Shown here: in pieces, positions 6,319 to 14,104 of the stretch
How positions within the stretch are numbered: position 1 is the first letter of the stretch
Layout of the letters: each line of letters starts with the position of its first letter
Assembly (NCBI RefSeq): GCF_033100115.1
Contig: NZ_CP136910.1
Location: 5,472,001-5,536,000, forward strand
From: Anaerocolumna sp. AGMB13020
Lineage (GTDB): Bacteria > Bacillota > Clostridia > Lachnospirales > Lachnospiraceae
Direction of reading: 5' to 3'
DNA: 64,000 bases
Notes under the pieces: model-generated
Told to the model about the DNA's origin: nothing
The model's input: the letters and a program-made list of their open reading frames with translations, nothing else
Databases searched by the model: none
Program-made: the position numbers and the translations under genes

Positions 6319-8376
6319 ATGAATAGCAAACAGAATTTTTATTGGGATAAATTAGAGCTGGGAGTGTGCTATTATCCGGAACACTGGGATAGCAGGCTTT
6401 GGCAGGAAGACCTGAGTCGTATGCTTGAGGTTGGTATACATACCATTCGGATTGGTGAATTTGCCTGGAGTAAATTTGAACCGACGGAAGACTGTTTTAC
6501 CTTTGATTTCTTTGACAGTTTTTTTAAGGTCGCAGAACAGACCGGAATGAAAGTAATCTTAGGGACTCCAACGGCAACACCGCCTGCCTGGCTCACCAAT
6601 AAGTATCCGGAGGTTCTGAATCGAACCAGGGATGGAGTAGTAATACAACACGGTCAAAGAAGACATTATAATTATAATTCCCCAAAATACCGGGAGCTCT
6701 GTACCAGGATAGTTGAAAAGCTGGCAGCTCATTATGGGAAACATCCATCTATTGTTGGGTGGCAGATTGATAATGAGCTTAATTGTGAAGTGGATGAGTT
6801 CTACTCGGACAGTGACACAATTGCTTTTCGCCTGTTTCTAAAGGCGAAATATGGAAGCCTCACAGAACTGAACGATGCCTGGGGAACGGTATTCTGGAAT
6901 CAGACTTATACAAAATGGGATGAGATCTATGTACCCAGACACACCGCAAGTGATTCTACTAATCCTCATGAAGTTTTGGATTATATCCGTTTTATTTCAG
7001 AAAGTGCGATTGATTTCTGCAAAATGCAAAGTGATATATTAAGAAAGTATATAAAACCTGGAGTCTTCATTACCACGAATGGTATGTTCGGAAACCTGGA
7101 TAACCATCGTCTTGAGAAAGAATGCCTGGACGTCTATACTTATGATTCCTACCCGAATTTTGCTTACTGTTTAGAGGAAGATCCTAAAAATGATAGAAAA
7201 TTAAATGATCGCAAATGGAGTAATAATCTAACGGAAGTACGCTCAGTCTGCCCTCATTTTGGTATTATGGAGCAGCAGTCAGGAGCAAATGGCTGGAATA
7301 CCAGAATGGAAGCTCCGGCTCCAAAACCAGGGCAATTGACCCTTTGGACTCTTCAAAGTATAGCGCATGGAGCTGATTACGTAAGTTATTTCAGATGGAG
7401 AACCTGTACTATGGGGACAGAGATTTACTGGCATGGTATTCTGGATTATGATAATTGCGACAATAGAAAGCTGGCAGAGATAAAACAAGTTAGTGACTGG
7501 GTCGGAAAGCTTGCAGACGTGACAGGAGCAGCCTATGAAGCAAAAATCGGTGTTATTAAAGATTACAGCAATACTTTTGATGCACGTCTTGATCACTGGC
7601 ATCAACGGCTTGACAGAAGCAGTAATATAGAAATCTTTATTGCATCCCAGTTAAATCATACCCCGATGGATTATATTTATCTTCAGGAGGACAGTGAGTC
7701 GGAGGACTTGCTGAAATATCCAGTATTATTTTATCCCCATCCCCTCATCTTGTCAGATAAGAAGATGGCATTATTGCAAACATATGTGGAGCAGGGAGGT
7801 ACTTTGATATTTGGCTGCCGTACAGGACAAAAAGATGAAACCGGTAAATGCCCCATGACCAGAATGCCTGGTCTTGCCGCGGAGCTGGTTGGTGCGCAGG
7901 TAGAAGATTTTACTTTTGTTGGTCCAAATGATGAGGACATGTACATAGATTTTCTTGGTACCAGAATAGAAGCACCTGTATTTAATGATATTTTGACCCT
8001 CACGGATGAAAATACCAAACTGCTTGGAACATATTCCGGTAATTACTACGACGGAAAAGCTGCTTTTGTAGAACGTCCCTTTGGTAAAGGACGAACTTTA
8101 TATTTTGGAGCTACTTTTAGCAGAGATAATGTAAAAGCTATTTTATCCTATACCAAAACACTTGCACCCTACAAAGATATTCTGGAGCTTTCGGAAGATT
8201 GTGAATTATGTGTTCGGAAAAAAGATGGACGCACATTTTATTTCGTATTGAACTATGCTCATAAAGAGACTGAAATTATGCTGAAAAAACCTATGAGAGA
8301 GCTTAAATCTGGTGTTGCAGCAGCTGGAAAGACTCTGCTGCAGGCATATGAAGTTAAAGTATTCGAAGAGAGATAG
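6319..8376 (+). CDS. Beta-galactosidase, glycoside hydrolase family 42
   Basis: 685 residues, normal for GH42. The N-terminal TIM barrel (about 10-390) starts with ELGVCYYPEHWD and contains the acid/base glutamate in WQIDNELNCE (E153, after N152) and the nucleophile in HFGIMEQQSG (E318). The middle trimerisation domain (about 395-610) follows, then the small C-terminal beta domain. There is no signal peptide, so it acts inside the cell on galactosides or arabinosides taken up by transporters; GH42 enzymes often act on galacto-oligosaccharides from plant pectin or arabinogalactan rather than lactose. Ribosome-binding site CAGGAGAAG precedes the ATG. It stands alone, with no transporter beside it. 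Confidence 0.96.
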   Translation: MNSKQNFYWDKLELGVCYYPEHWDSRLWQEDLSRMLEVGIHTIRIGEFAWSKFEPTEDCFTFDFFDSFFKVAEQTGMKVILGTPTATPPAWLTNKYPEVLNRTRDGVVIQHGQRRHYNYNSPKYRELCTRIVEKLAAHYGKHPSIVGWQIDNELNCEVDEFYSDSDTIAFRLFLKAKYGSLTELNDAWGTVFWNQTYTKWDEIYVPRHTASDSTNPHEVLDYIRFISESAIDFCKMQSDILRKYIKPGVFITTNGMFGNLDNHRLEKECLDVYTYDSYPNFAYCLEEDPKNDRKLNDRKWSNNLTEVRSVCPHFGIMEQQSGANGWNTRMEAPAPKPGQLTLWTLQSIAHGADYVSYFRWRTCTMGTEIYWHGILDYDNCDNRKLAEIKQVSDWVGKLADVTGAAYEAKIGVIKDYSNTFDARLDHWHQRLDRSSNIEIFIASQLNHTPMDYIYLQEDSESEDLLKYPVLFYPHPLILSDKKMALLQTYVEQGGTLIFGCRTGQKDETGKCPMTRMPGLAAELVGAQVEDFTFVGPNDEDMYIDFLGTRIEAPVFNDILTLTDENTKLLGTYSGNYYDGKAAFVERPFGKGRTLYFGATFSRDNVKAILSYTKTLAPYKDILELSEDCELCVRKKDGRTFYFVLNYAHKETEIMLKKPMRELKSGVAAAGKTLLQAYEVKVFEER

Positions 8377-8470
8377 TACCCGTAACAGTATGTATTTACT
8401 GGAATGAAAAGTGGAAATAAACAGTACGAAGAAATAATCAAGCAATTGACTTAGAAAGAAGGAAGAAGAT

Positions 8471-8956
8471 TTGCCGGATAGTTATTATAGCGAAGGGGAT
8501 ATTAAAAGGAAAATAAGAAATCTTAAAAAAATGGAAATGAAATTAAGATTCCAGCAATTTGAGTCCAATGGAGTTTACAAAGGTTGGGAAACCTGTAAAT
8601 GTACCCCTAAAAAGCTGGTCTGGGATGAGTTTTTCTGCCTCCAGGACAACTGTAAAAGTGTTAGATATAATATGATAGACTTAATTAACTTAGATAGAGA
8701 CGGACTTAAAAATGTAATCGGTCAGTTCTATTATGCAGTTTTCTATAAAAAATTCCAGGAGACGGGAATGTTGGATAATAGTCTCTATGATCCGGATATA
8801 CTGATGAAGATGGGACTTCCAATTGATGCGGATGCCGGAACTATCAAGAAAAGATTTCGTGAGCTTGCAAAAGAATATCATCCCGATGCAGGGGGAACCG
8901 AAGAAAAGTTCGTTGAGCTGTTGGAGCAGATGAATTCCCTTCGTTTAAGAGATTAA
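8471..8956 (+). CDS. J-domain-containing protein
   Basis: 161 residues beginning at TTG (8471) after GAAGGAAG; no ATG fits. The C-terminal part is a J domain: IKKRFRELAKEYHPDAGGTE, with the HPD tripeptide at 137-139 that contacts Hsp70. The N-terminal 110 residues are not recognised; they carry four cysteines (C42, C44, C56, C61) spaced as CxC...CxxxxC, which might hold a metal, and a basic helix at 10-30. A C-terminal J domain on a small unknown domain suggests a specialised DnaK co-chaperone. It starts 94 bp after the GH42 gene and ends next to the convergent Big2 gene. Function beyond Hsp70 recruitment is unknown. Confidence 0.8.
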   Translation: MPDSYYSEGDIKRKIRNLKKMEMKLRFQQFESNGVYKGWETCKCTPKKLVWDEFFCLQDNCKSVRYNMIDLINLDRDGLKNVIGQFYYAVFYKKFQETGMLDNSLYDPDILMKMGLPIDADAGTIKKRFRELAKEYHPDAGGTEEKFVELLEQMNSLRLRD

Positions 8957-8995
8957 TTACAGATATATATCTGTTTGCTGTAATTCTTTCATCTT
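8956..8995. terminator. Probable bidirectional terminator between convergent genes
   Basis: ATTACAG (8956-8962) / CTGTAAT (8978-8984), with the smaller palindrome AGATATATATCT inside, followed by TTCTTTC. It overlaps the end of the J-domain gene and faces the stop of the minus-strand gene. Confidence 0.45.
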
Positions 8996-9011
8996 AAGGA
9001 TTATACAACTG

Positions 9012-10004
9012 TTATTCAGCTACATAGACCGTGCAGCGCATTTTAATGCCGTCTTCTGCGGCATATATGTAAGCACGGCCTTTTTGTATTCCAGTAACAT
9101 TTCCTTTTGCGTCAACGGTAGCAATATTGGGGTTACTGGTGGTCCAGACCGGTAGATTGCCGGAGGTTACTTTGGCATTTATTTTATTACAGTTACCTTT
9201 TTTTATTGTGATTTCATAAGCATCCAGAGTTATTTCCGGCTGCTTTACAGTTACAGTACAGCTTTTGCTGATTCCGCTAACAGTAGCAGTAACGACTGCA
9301 ACACCATGTTTAAGAGCAGTTATATTACCGTTTTCATCTACGGTTACGACGCTTTTCTTATTTGATTTCCAGGTTGGTGTAAGCTTAGAGGATATATCTG
9401 CCGTAAGGCAGAAGGTCTGGTTCCGATACAACGATAGACTGGTTCGGTTAAGAGTAACTTTAGGTGATTTTACTGTAAGAGAGAAGGAAGAACTGGTTTT
9501 GTCAACAGTGGCTGTGATGACGGCCTTTCCTGGTTTTATACCGGTTACGGTACCATTTTCATCAATAACAGCCACACTTTTGGGAGTACACTTCCAGGTT
9601 ACAGTGTTACCGGTAGAGGTTTTTGCAGATAATGCAAGGGATTCACTTGCCTCAATAGTGTTCTTTGATGCAAGGATATCAATAGTTGTTTTACGGACTA
9701 TAATCTTGCAAGATGCTTCTGCTTTGTTGATTTTAGCTGTTATCTTAGCAGTGCCGGCACTTTTGGCAGTTATTTCACCATAGGTATTGACAGAAGCTAT
9801 TTTTGAATCACTGCTTTTAAAGGTTGGCATACTTCCATCATGAGTAATGGCAAAGATTTGAAATTCATTCCCCACGTTAAGGGTCATTTCATATTGAGTT
9901 AATAAAACAAATGGGACTGAGCTGAAGGCATTTGCCTGAAGCGGCATAACTGGCAGAAAAAATAAAGAAATACACAATAGAACTGATAGTATGATTTTTT
10001 TCAT
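9012..10004 (-). CDS. Secreted protein with four Big2 (bacterial Ig-like) repeats
   Basis: 330 residues. A signal peptide (MKKIILSVLLCISLFFLPV, cleavage likely after QANA near residue 26) is followed by four Ig-like Big_2 repeats at about 33-105, 106-180, 182-254 and 256-330. Each ends in the pattern ATVDxxGxVTGxKxGxAxITAT (for example VDENGNITALKHGVAVVTAT). There is no LPXTG, membrane anchor or enzyme domain, so it is probably released or held at the cell surface by contacts. Such domains are adhesive or structural modules; the partner is unknown. The repeats differ clearly from each other, so this is not a recently amplified array. It is convergent with the J-domain gene. Confidence 0.88.
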   Translation of the reverse strand: MKKIILSVLLCISLFFLPVMPLQANAFSSVPFVLLTQYEMTLNVGNEFQIFAITHDGSMPTFKSSDSKIASVNTYGEITAKSAGTAKITAKINKAEASCKIIVRKTTIDILASKNTIEASESLALSAKTSTGNTVTWKCTPKSVAVIDENGTVTGIKPGKAVITATVDKTSSSFSLTVKSPKVTLNRTSLSLYRNQTFCLTADISSKLTPTWKSNKKSVVTVDENGNITALKHGVAVVTATVSGISKSCTVTVKQPEITLDAYEITIKKGNCNKINAKVTSGNLPVWTTSNPNIATVDAKGNVTGIQKGRAYIYAAEDGIKMRCTVYVAE

Positions 10005-10186
10005 TGGCTTAACATTCCCTTTCCATATCCGGATGGAAGGAATTACAGCAAACTAATAGTAGTTTAGCATTAATTACATCATTTGTAAATGAAAATCGCT
10101 TATGTTAATACTATATTTTTATCGACTATTATTTTCAAGGAAGATTTTTTGATATCTGGAACAAGTGAATTTTAGAAGGAGACCCT

Positions 10187-10240
10187 ATGAACACAAAGGA
10201 TAAAATAGCACAAAATGAGAATTATGCCATGGGATTATGA
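10187..10240 (+). pseudogene. 17-codon reading frame, possibly the start of a lost aminotransferase gene
   Basis: AGAAGGAGACCCT precedes an ATG that opens MNTKDKIAQNENYAMGL and stops at 10238-10240. The peptide resembles the first residues of acetylornithine aminotransferases of this bacterial group, but nothing of the rest follows. It could equally be an unrelated short frame. The ribosome-binding site is strong. Confidence 0.25.
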
Positions 10241-10246
10241 AGCAAA

Positions 10247-10284
10247 AATCCGTTAAATGATTTTTTTCAATCATTTAACGGATT
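10247..10284 (-). terminator. Terminator of the superoxide dismutase gene
   Basis: Perfect 16-bp stem AATCCGTTAAATGATT (10247-10262) / AATCATTTAACGGATT (10269-10284) with a 6-nt loop. On the minus strand it runs into TTTTTGCTT. It lies 68 bp past the sod stop codon. Confidence 0.75.
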
Positions 10285-10352
10285 AGATAAGAATGCTTTA
10301 AGCTTTTACAAGCTTTTGTTGGTTAAAGTAGTTAAATAACGCCTTTGTTATC

Positions 10353-10976
10353 TTATGCGGTTACTTCTTTGTAATTCGCAGCAACTTTATTCCAGTCAGT
10401 TACATCGAAGAAAGCTTTTACATAGTCTACACGCAAATTTTTATATTTCAGATAATATGCATGTTCCCAAACATCAATACCAAGAATGGGGGTCCATTCA
10501 CCCTTCGTCTCCATTATAGGATTATCCTGATTAGGAGAAGAAGTGACCTTGAGATCACCTGCTTTGTTAGCGGAAAGCCAAGCCCAGCCGGAACCGAAAC
10601 GGGTAGTGGCAGCAGCAGTAAGTTTTTCTTTTAATACATCAAAGCTGCCGAAGTCTTTTGTAATCTGTTCAGCCAGTTTGCCTTCTGGATGACCGCCGCC
10701 TTTCGGAGACATGGTATCGAAGTAGAGATTGTGATTATAGAAACCACCTCCGTTATTACGGATAGCATTTTTTTGTGCTTCATCTGTTAGGCTGTCTAAG
10801 GAAGTGAATATCTCTTCGATGGTCTTACCGGACAATTCTGGAGCTTTTTCTAAGGCCGCATTTAAATTATTGGTGTAAGTTGCATGATGTTTGCTATAAT
10901 GCGTATGCATTGTCAATTCGTCGATATGAGGTTCAAGGTCTTTAAAGTCATAGGATAATTCAATTTGTTTAAACAT
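10353..10976 (-). CDS. sodA: Superoxide dismutase, Fe/Mn family (Mn-type residues)
   Basis: 207 residues. Metal ligands are visible: H26 (HTHYSKHH), H82 (FYNHNLYF), D168 and H172 (GIDVWEHAYYL). The residue four before the second histidine is glycine, and the outer-sphere glutamine is in the C-terminal domain (SPNQDNP, Q150); both are the pattern of manganese enzymes rather than iron enzymes, though some are cambialistic. It disproportionates superoxide in the cytoplasm. A minus-strand promoter (11059-11087) and a Fur-box-like dyad just downstream of it (11025-11050) suggest iron- or peroxide-responsive control. For an anaerobe it fits protection during oxygen exposure along with the peroxiredoxin at 4721. 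Confidence 0.96.
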   Translation of the reverse strand: MFKQIELSYDFKDLEPHIDELTMHTHYSKHHATYTNNLNAALEKAPELSGKTIEEIFTSLDSLTDEAQKNAIRNNGGGFYNHNLYFDTMSPKGGGHPEGKLAEQITKDFGSFDVLKEKLTAAATTRFGSGWAWLSANKAGDLKVTSSPNQDNPIMETKGEWTPILGIDVWEHAYYLKYKNLRVDYVKAFFDVTDWNKVAANYKEVTA

Positions 10977-11024
10977 AAAGGTTACACTCCTTTTTTTTAT
11001 TTATATTGTTTTTGATCTTAGTTT

Positions 11025-11050
11025 GATAATGAATATTATTATTATTTATC
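11025..11050 (-). promoter_or_regulatory. Fur/PerR-like operator candidate in sod leader
   Basis: AT-rich dyad beginning GATAATGAATATT and ending ATTTATC, made of GATAAT-like hexamers as in Fur boxes. It sits between the sod -10 and the start codon. A second such dyad, AATGATTAATTATTATCATT, is upstream at 11105-11124. A Fur-family gene is present at 33663. AT-rich DNA makes chance matches likely. Confidence 0.4.
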
Positions 11051-11058
11051 ATAGTTCT

Positions 11059-11087
11059 ATTATGCCACATTATATGATTGAATGCAA
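11059..11087 (-). promoter_or_regulatory. Sigma-A type promoter for superoxide dismutase
   Basis: On the minus strand TTGCAT (11087-11082), 17-bp spacer, CATAAT (11064-11059), giving a leader of about 75 nt before the sod ATG. Confidence 0.5.
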
Positions 11088-11318
11088 TACAATTTTATAA
11101 AATTAATGATTAATTATTATCATTCAAAGTTAGTTTTTACACTTTTGATGTTTTTTATAACTTTTTTGGACATTTTGCTACAAGAATAGGACAGAATACA
11201 CTTAAATATGACATTATAGTTCTTGACATAGAAATTTTGATTTATTAATATTTTATTAATACTATTTAAAGTGATATAAATAAATTAACTACTGCGGCAG
11301 TTAATAAATAATGTGCAT

Positions 11319-11369
11319 AGGAGGAGTATATATAGGATGCCGCTTTCTATATATACATTTTGCGAATGA
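11319..11369 (+). promoter_or_regulatory. Translated leader and hairpin controlling the chemoreceptor start
   Basis: A strong AGGAGG (11319-11324) is followed by a perfect 10-bp inverted repeat GTATATATAG (11326-11335) / CTATATATAC (11347-11356). The loop holds an ATG (11337) that opens a 10-codon peptide [10 protein letters not shown], whose TGA (11367-11369) overlaps the chemoreceptor ATG (11366) as ATGA. If the hairpin is folded, AGGAGG is brought to about 11 nt from the ATG at 11366; if open, ribosomes translate the leader and may re-initiate. Confidence 0.6.
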
Positions 11370-13084
11370 GGCTGTTAAAGAATCTATCAATTCGTGTGAA
11401 ATTGGTTGCAAGTTTTTCGATTTTTTTGTTTTTTATAATTTTATTAGGTTTTATGGCCTCCGGAAGCGTTCGTAAGATTGCTGAAAACGGGTCCCAGATG
11501 TACAGCTATAATTTAAAGAGCATTGATGTACTTCATCAAATCAAAGAAAATAACTTAGAAATCAAATCAAATCTGTTGAATGCCTTGTATGCGCAGAGTA
11601 TGCAGACATCAAATGAGATACTTCCTGTTATTGAACAGTTAAAGGCTGATAATGATCAGTTAATGGAGTCTTATGAAAAGAATTTATTAAAGGAGGATAA
11701 TAAAAAACTCTGGGATACTTATAAAGAGGAATTGGAGAACTACAGAGAATCCAGAAACCAAATTATCAAATACATCTCACAAGGCAATACAGCAATGGCA
11801 AAAGGACTTATGGAAGAGAATGAAGTGAGCCGTGTTACAATGCAGGATCAGCTTAATCAATTCGTAAAAAGCAATCAGGACATAGCAGAGAGCAAAAATG
11901 CTGAAAATAAAGCATATGTTGCTGTACTTACTATCATAACACTGGTGATTTCTGTTTTAGGTATTGTACTTGCCGCTTTGCTTGGATTTGTTCTTTCCAC
12001 ATACATAACGAAGTACCTTAAGCTGGGACTTACCTTTGCGCAGGCTTTGGAAAATGGGGACCTGACAACGGAGATTAGTTCTGTAAGCAATGATGAGCTG
12101 GGTAAATTAATCAACTCTTTAGGGAAAGCACAGGACAGAATGAGAAACACCATGTCCAATATTATGGACAGAACCATGGAGGTCGCAGCTTCCAGCCAGC
12201 AGTTATCAGCTGCAATAGAAGAAGTATCAGCTACTTTTACAATTATCAATAATAATACTGAAAACATTGTTAATGGCATTGTAGATGTTAATACAGCCAC
12301 TGAGGAATTAACAGCTACCATTGATCAGGTTAATTCAGGGGTTACCCAGCTGGCAACCAGTTCGTCAGACGGTAATATGCAGTCAGTCACCATTAAGAAC
12401 CGTGCAGTTAAGATTAAAGAAAACGGAATCAAATCCAAGGAACTTGCTGATAAACTATACGATCAGGCGGAAGCGAAGATTCAAAAATCCATTGTGAATG
12501 CCAAAGTTGTAGAAGAAATCTCTGTAATCGCAAGTTCAATTGCATCCATTGCCGAGCAGACGAATTTACTTTCACTGAATGCAGCCATCGAAGCTGCCAG
12601 AGCAGGTGAGCATGGCAGGGGATTTGCTGTTGTGGCAGATGAAATCAGAAGCCTTGCGGAACAATCCACCGGTTATGTTAAGGATATTGCAGAATTGGTT
12701 GAGAAAGTTATTAACTCTGTAAATGATCTGGCAGACAACTCCAGAGAAATCCTTGAATTTGTTGATAACAGAGTACGAGTGGATTATGATCTTCTAATTC
12801 AGACCGGTATAAACTATGAAAAAGATGCTATATATGTAAATGGCTTATCACAGGATACGGCATCAATGTCAGAAGAGCTCAATGCCTCTACGGAAGAAAT
12901 AAGTAGTGTAGTGCAAAGCATCGCAGCAAATATGGAAGGCACTGCACAGAGCTCGGAGGAAATCCTTAGCAGTATGGATACGACCTCAAGATCCATTGAT
13001 GACATGGCAAAAATGGCTCAGAGTCAGGCGAAAGTGGCCGACAGCCTTAATCAGGCAGTAGCTTTATTCAAACTTAATGCGTAA
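11366..13084 (+). CDS. Methyl-accepting chemotaxis protein, transmembrane
   Basis: 572 residues from ATG 11366 (a TTG at 11360 is in frame but poorer). Order: short cytoplasmic N-terminus, TM1 (about 8-30, [20 protein letters not shown]), an extracellular four-helix-bundle sensor (about 31-187), TM2 (about 188-215), HAMP, then a coiled-coil signalling domain with the conserved hairpin tip [22 protein letters not shown] (about 400-420). It senses an unknown external ligand and controls CheA. The start is preceded by a 10-codon leader that overlaps it by ATGA, and by a hairpin between the Shine-Dalgarno and the start. It stands alone; the strong terminator at 13106 ends the transcript. Confidence 0.93.
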   Translation: MRLLKNLSIRVKLVASFSIFLFFIILLGFMASGSVRKIAENGSQMYSYNLKSIDVLHQIKENNLEIKSNLLNALYAQSMQTSNEILPVIEQLKADNDQLMESYEKNLLKEDNKKLWDTYKEELENYRESRNQIIKYISQGNTAMAKGLMEENEVSRVTMQDQLNQFVKSNQDIAESKNAENKAYVAVLTIITLVISVLGIVLAALLGFVLSTYITKYLKLGLTFAQALENGDLTTEISSVSNDELGKLINSLGKAQDRMRNTMSNIMDRTMEVAASSQQLSAAIEEVSATFTIINNNTENIVNGIVDVNTATEELTATIDQVNSGVTQLATSSSDGNMQSVTIKNRAVKIKENGIKSKELADKLYDQAEAKIQKSIVNAKVVEEISVIASSIASIAEQTNLLSLNAAIEAARAGEHGRGFAVVADEIRSLAEQSTGYVKDIAELVEKVINSVNDLADNSREILEFVDNRVRVDYDLLIQTGINYEKDAIYVNGLSQDTASMSEELNASTEEISSVVQSIAANMEGTAQSSEEILSSMDTTSRSIDDMAKMAQSQAKVADSLNQAVALFKLNA

Positions 13085-13105
13085 TAATAAAGGATATTAA
13101 AATAA

Positions 13106-13159
13106 AGAGAGAAAAAGGGTAAAATTATAGTAAATAGGACCCTTTTTCTCTCTTTTTCT
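13106..13159 (+). terminator. Strong Rho-independent terminator of the chemoreceptor gene
   Basis: 14-bp perfect stem AGAGAGAAAAAGGG (13106-13119) / CCCTTTTTCTCTCT (13140-13153) followed by TTTTTCT. Confidence 0.85.
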
Positions 13160-13161
13160 AC

Positions 13162-13195
13162 ATAACATGCTTGTATTATAATACAAGCATGTTAT
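13162..13195. promoter_or_regulatory. 34-bp perfect palindrome upstream of comFB
   Basis: Each 17-nt arm reads ATAACATGCTTGTATTA on its own strand, so the site is fully self-complementary with no loop. It contains TATAAT (13177-13182) and lies 41 bp before the comFB start, after the terminator of the preceding gene. It suits a binding site for a dimeric or tetrameric repressor overlapping the -10; the protein is unknown. Confidence 0.65.
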
Positions 13196-13235
13196 ACTGA
13201 AGTCAGATTGAATAATAAAGTATAAAGGGGAATGT

Positions 13236-13508
13236 ATGAGATATCATAATCTGATGGAAAAAATAGTAGTTGTAAAATTAGATGAAATATGGAATAAGTT
13301 CGAAGGGTGTAAGTGTGACAGATGCCGTGATGATATTATTGCATGTGCGCTGAATAATACAACTCCTAAATATGTTGTTTCTGAAGAAGGAGAGCTGTAT
13401 GCAAAAGCAGAAAGCCTCAATGCAGATTACGAACTGGAATTGGTGAAGATAGTCTCTAAGGCCATAAAAGCAGTTAGCGCCAACCCCAGCCATTTATTGA
13501 AAGTATAA
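13236..13508 (+). CDS. comFB: ComFB-family protein (late competence development protein)
   Basis: 90 residues matching the ComFB family: YHNLMEKIVVVKLDEIW at the start, the cysteine cluster EGCKCDRCRDDIIACALN (C25, C27, C30, C37), then PKYVVSEEGELYAKAE. ComFB of Bacillus subtilis lies in the comF operon, but its role is not settled; cyanobacterial and clostridial homologues have been linked to cyclic-di-nucleotide binding. The cysteines might bind zinc. It is alone here, not beside comFA or comFC, and is preceded by a 34-bp palindrome that probably controls it. Ribosome-binding site AAAGGGGAATGT precedes the ATG. Confidence 0.8.
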   Translation: MRYHNLMEKIVVVKLDEIWNKFEGCKCDRCRDDIIACALNNTTPKYVVSEEGELYAKAESLNADYELELVKIVSKAIKAVSANPSHLLKV

Positions 13509-13570
13509 AACAACACAGGTATAAAAGTATGTATTTATTTGCAAACTATATAACCATACAAATAAACAAA

Positions 13571-13609
13571 AGAAATAGAGCCGTTACCAGAAGCAACGGC
13601 TCTATTTCT
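13571..13609. terminator. Bidirectional terminator between comFB and rpsT
   Basis: Perfect 15-bp stem AGAAATAGAGCCGTT (13571-13585) / AACGGCTCTATTTCT (13595-13609), 9-nt loop. The minus strand continues TTTTGTTTATTT and the plus strand TTCT, so it mainly ends rpsT. Confidence 0.85.
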
Positions 13610-13649
13610 TTCTATTGTAAATCTGAATGGGTTAATTCAAATTTGGTTC

Positions 13650-13913
13650 TTAAGCAAGGGTATTAACAGCTTTGCTTAAACGGGAAACTTTTCTTGAAGC
13701 AGTATTCTTATGATAAACGCCTTTGGATGTAGCTTTATTAATTTCAGAAATAGCAACAAGTAAGCTTGTCTTAGCAAGGTCTTTGTCACCGGCAGCCACG
13801 GCAGCATCAACTTTCTTTATAGTAGTCTTAACTTTAGACTTGATAGCTTTGTTTCTTAACGCTTTTGTTTCATTAACTAAAATACGCTTTTTAGCAGATT
13901 TAATATTAGCCAA
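13650..13913 (-). CDS. rpsT: 30S ribosomal protein S20
   Basis: 87 residues when started at TTG 13913, which gives LANIKSAKKRILVNETKALR, the standard S20 N-terminus. GGAGGT lies 7 nt before this TTG; an upstream in-frame ATG would add 15 unrelated residues, so it is rejected. The protein is very rich in lysine and alanine and binds 16S rRNA helix 44 early in small-subunit assembly. Monocistronic, with a clear promoter (14014-14042) and bidirectional terminator (13571-13609). The leader is about 95 nt, room for autoregulation, though none is recognisable. It is divergent from gpr, as in several clostridia. Confidence 0.96.
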   Translation of the reverse strand: MANIKSAKKRILVNETKALRNKAIKSKVKTTIKKVDAAVAAGDKDLAKTSLLVAISEINKATSKGVYHKNTASRKVSRLSKAVNTLA

Positions 13914-14013
13914 ATCGTACACCTCCACAACTATGTTAAATTTTGAGTAATTTTTCAATCACTTGTTTTCATTAAATCCGGACACGGACGTTCTAATGTA
14001 AACATACTATTAT

Positions 14014-14042
14014 ATAGTATTATAAAGCATATGTTATGTCAA
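14014..14042 (-). promoter_or_regulatory. Sigma-A promoter for rpsT
   Basis: Minus strand TTGACA (14042-14037), 17-bp spacer, TACTAT (14019-14014): a near-consensus vegetative promoter for the ribosomal protein gene. Confidence 0.75.
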
Positions 14043-14104
14043 TACATAATTCCAAAAAAAATGCAAAAAATAAGTTTAAAACATAGAAGGAGAAATCATA
14101 TCCG

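Noticed and set aside
9265..9783. 172-codon plus-strand frame
   Set aside because: It lies wholly inside the minus-strand Big2 gene, in the mirror of repeat sequence rich in V, T and A; no ribosome-binding site or family resemblance.
14000..14100. Sigma-F/G promoter for gpr
   Set aside because: CATACTA-like and CATAATT-like boxes exist, but none has a correctly spaced -35; the region is dominated by the opposite-strand rpsT promoter.
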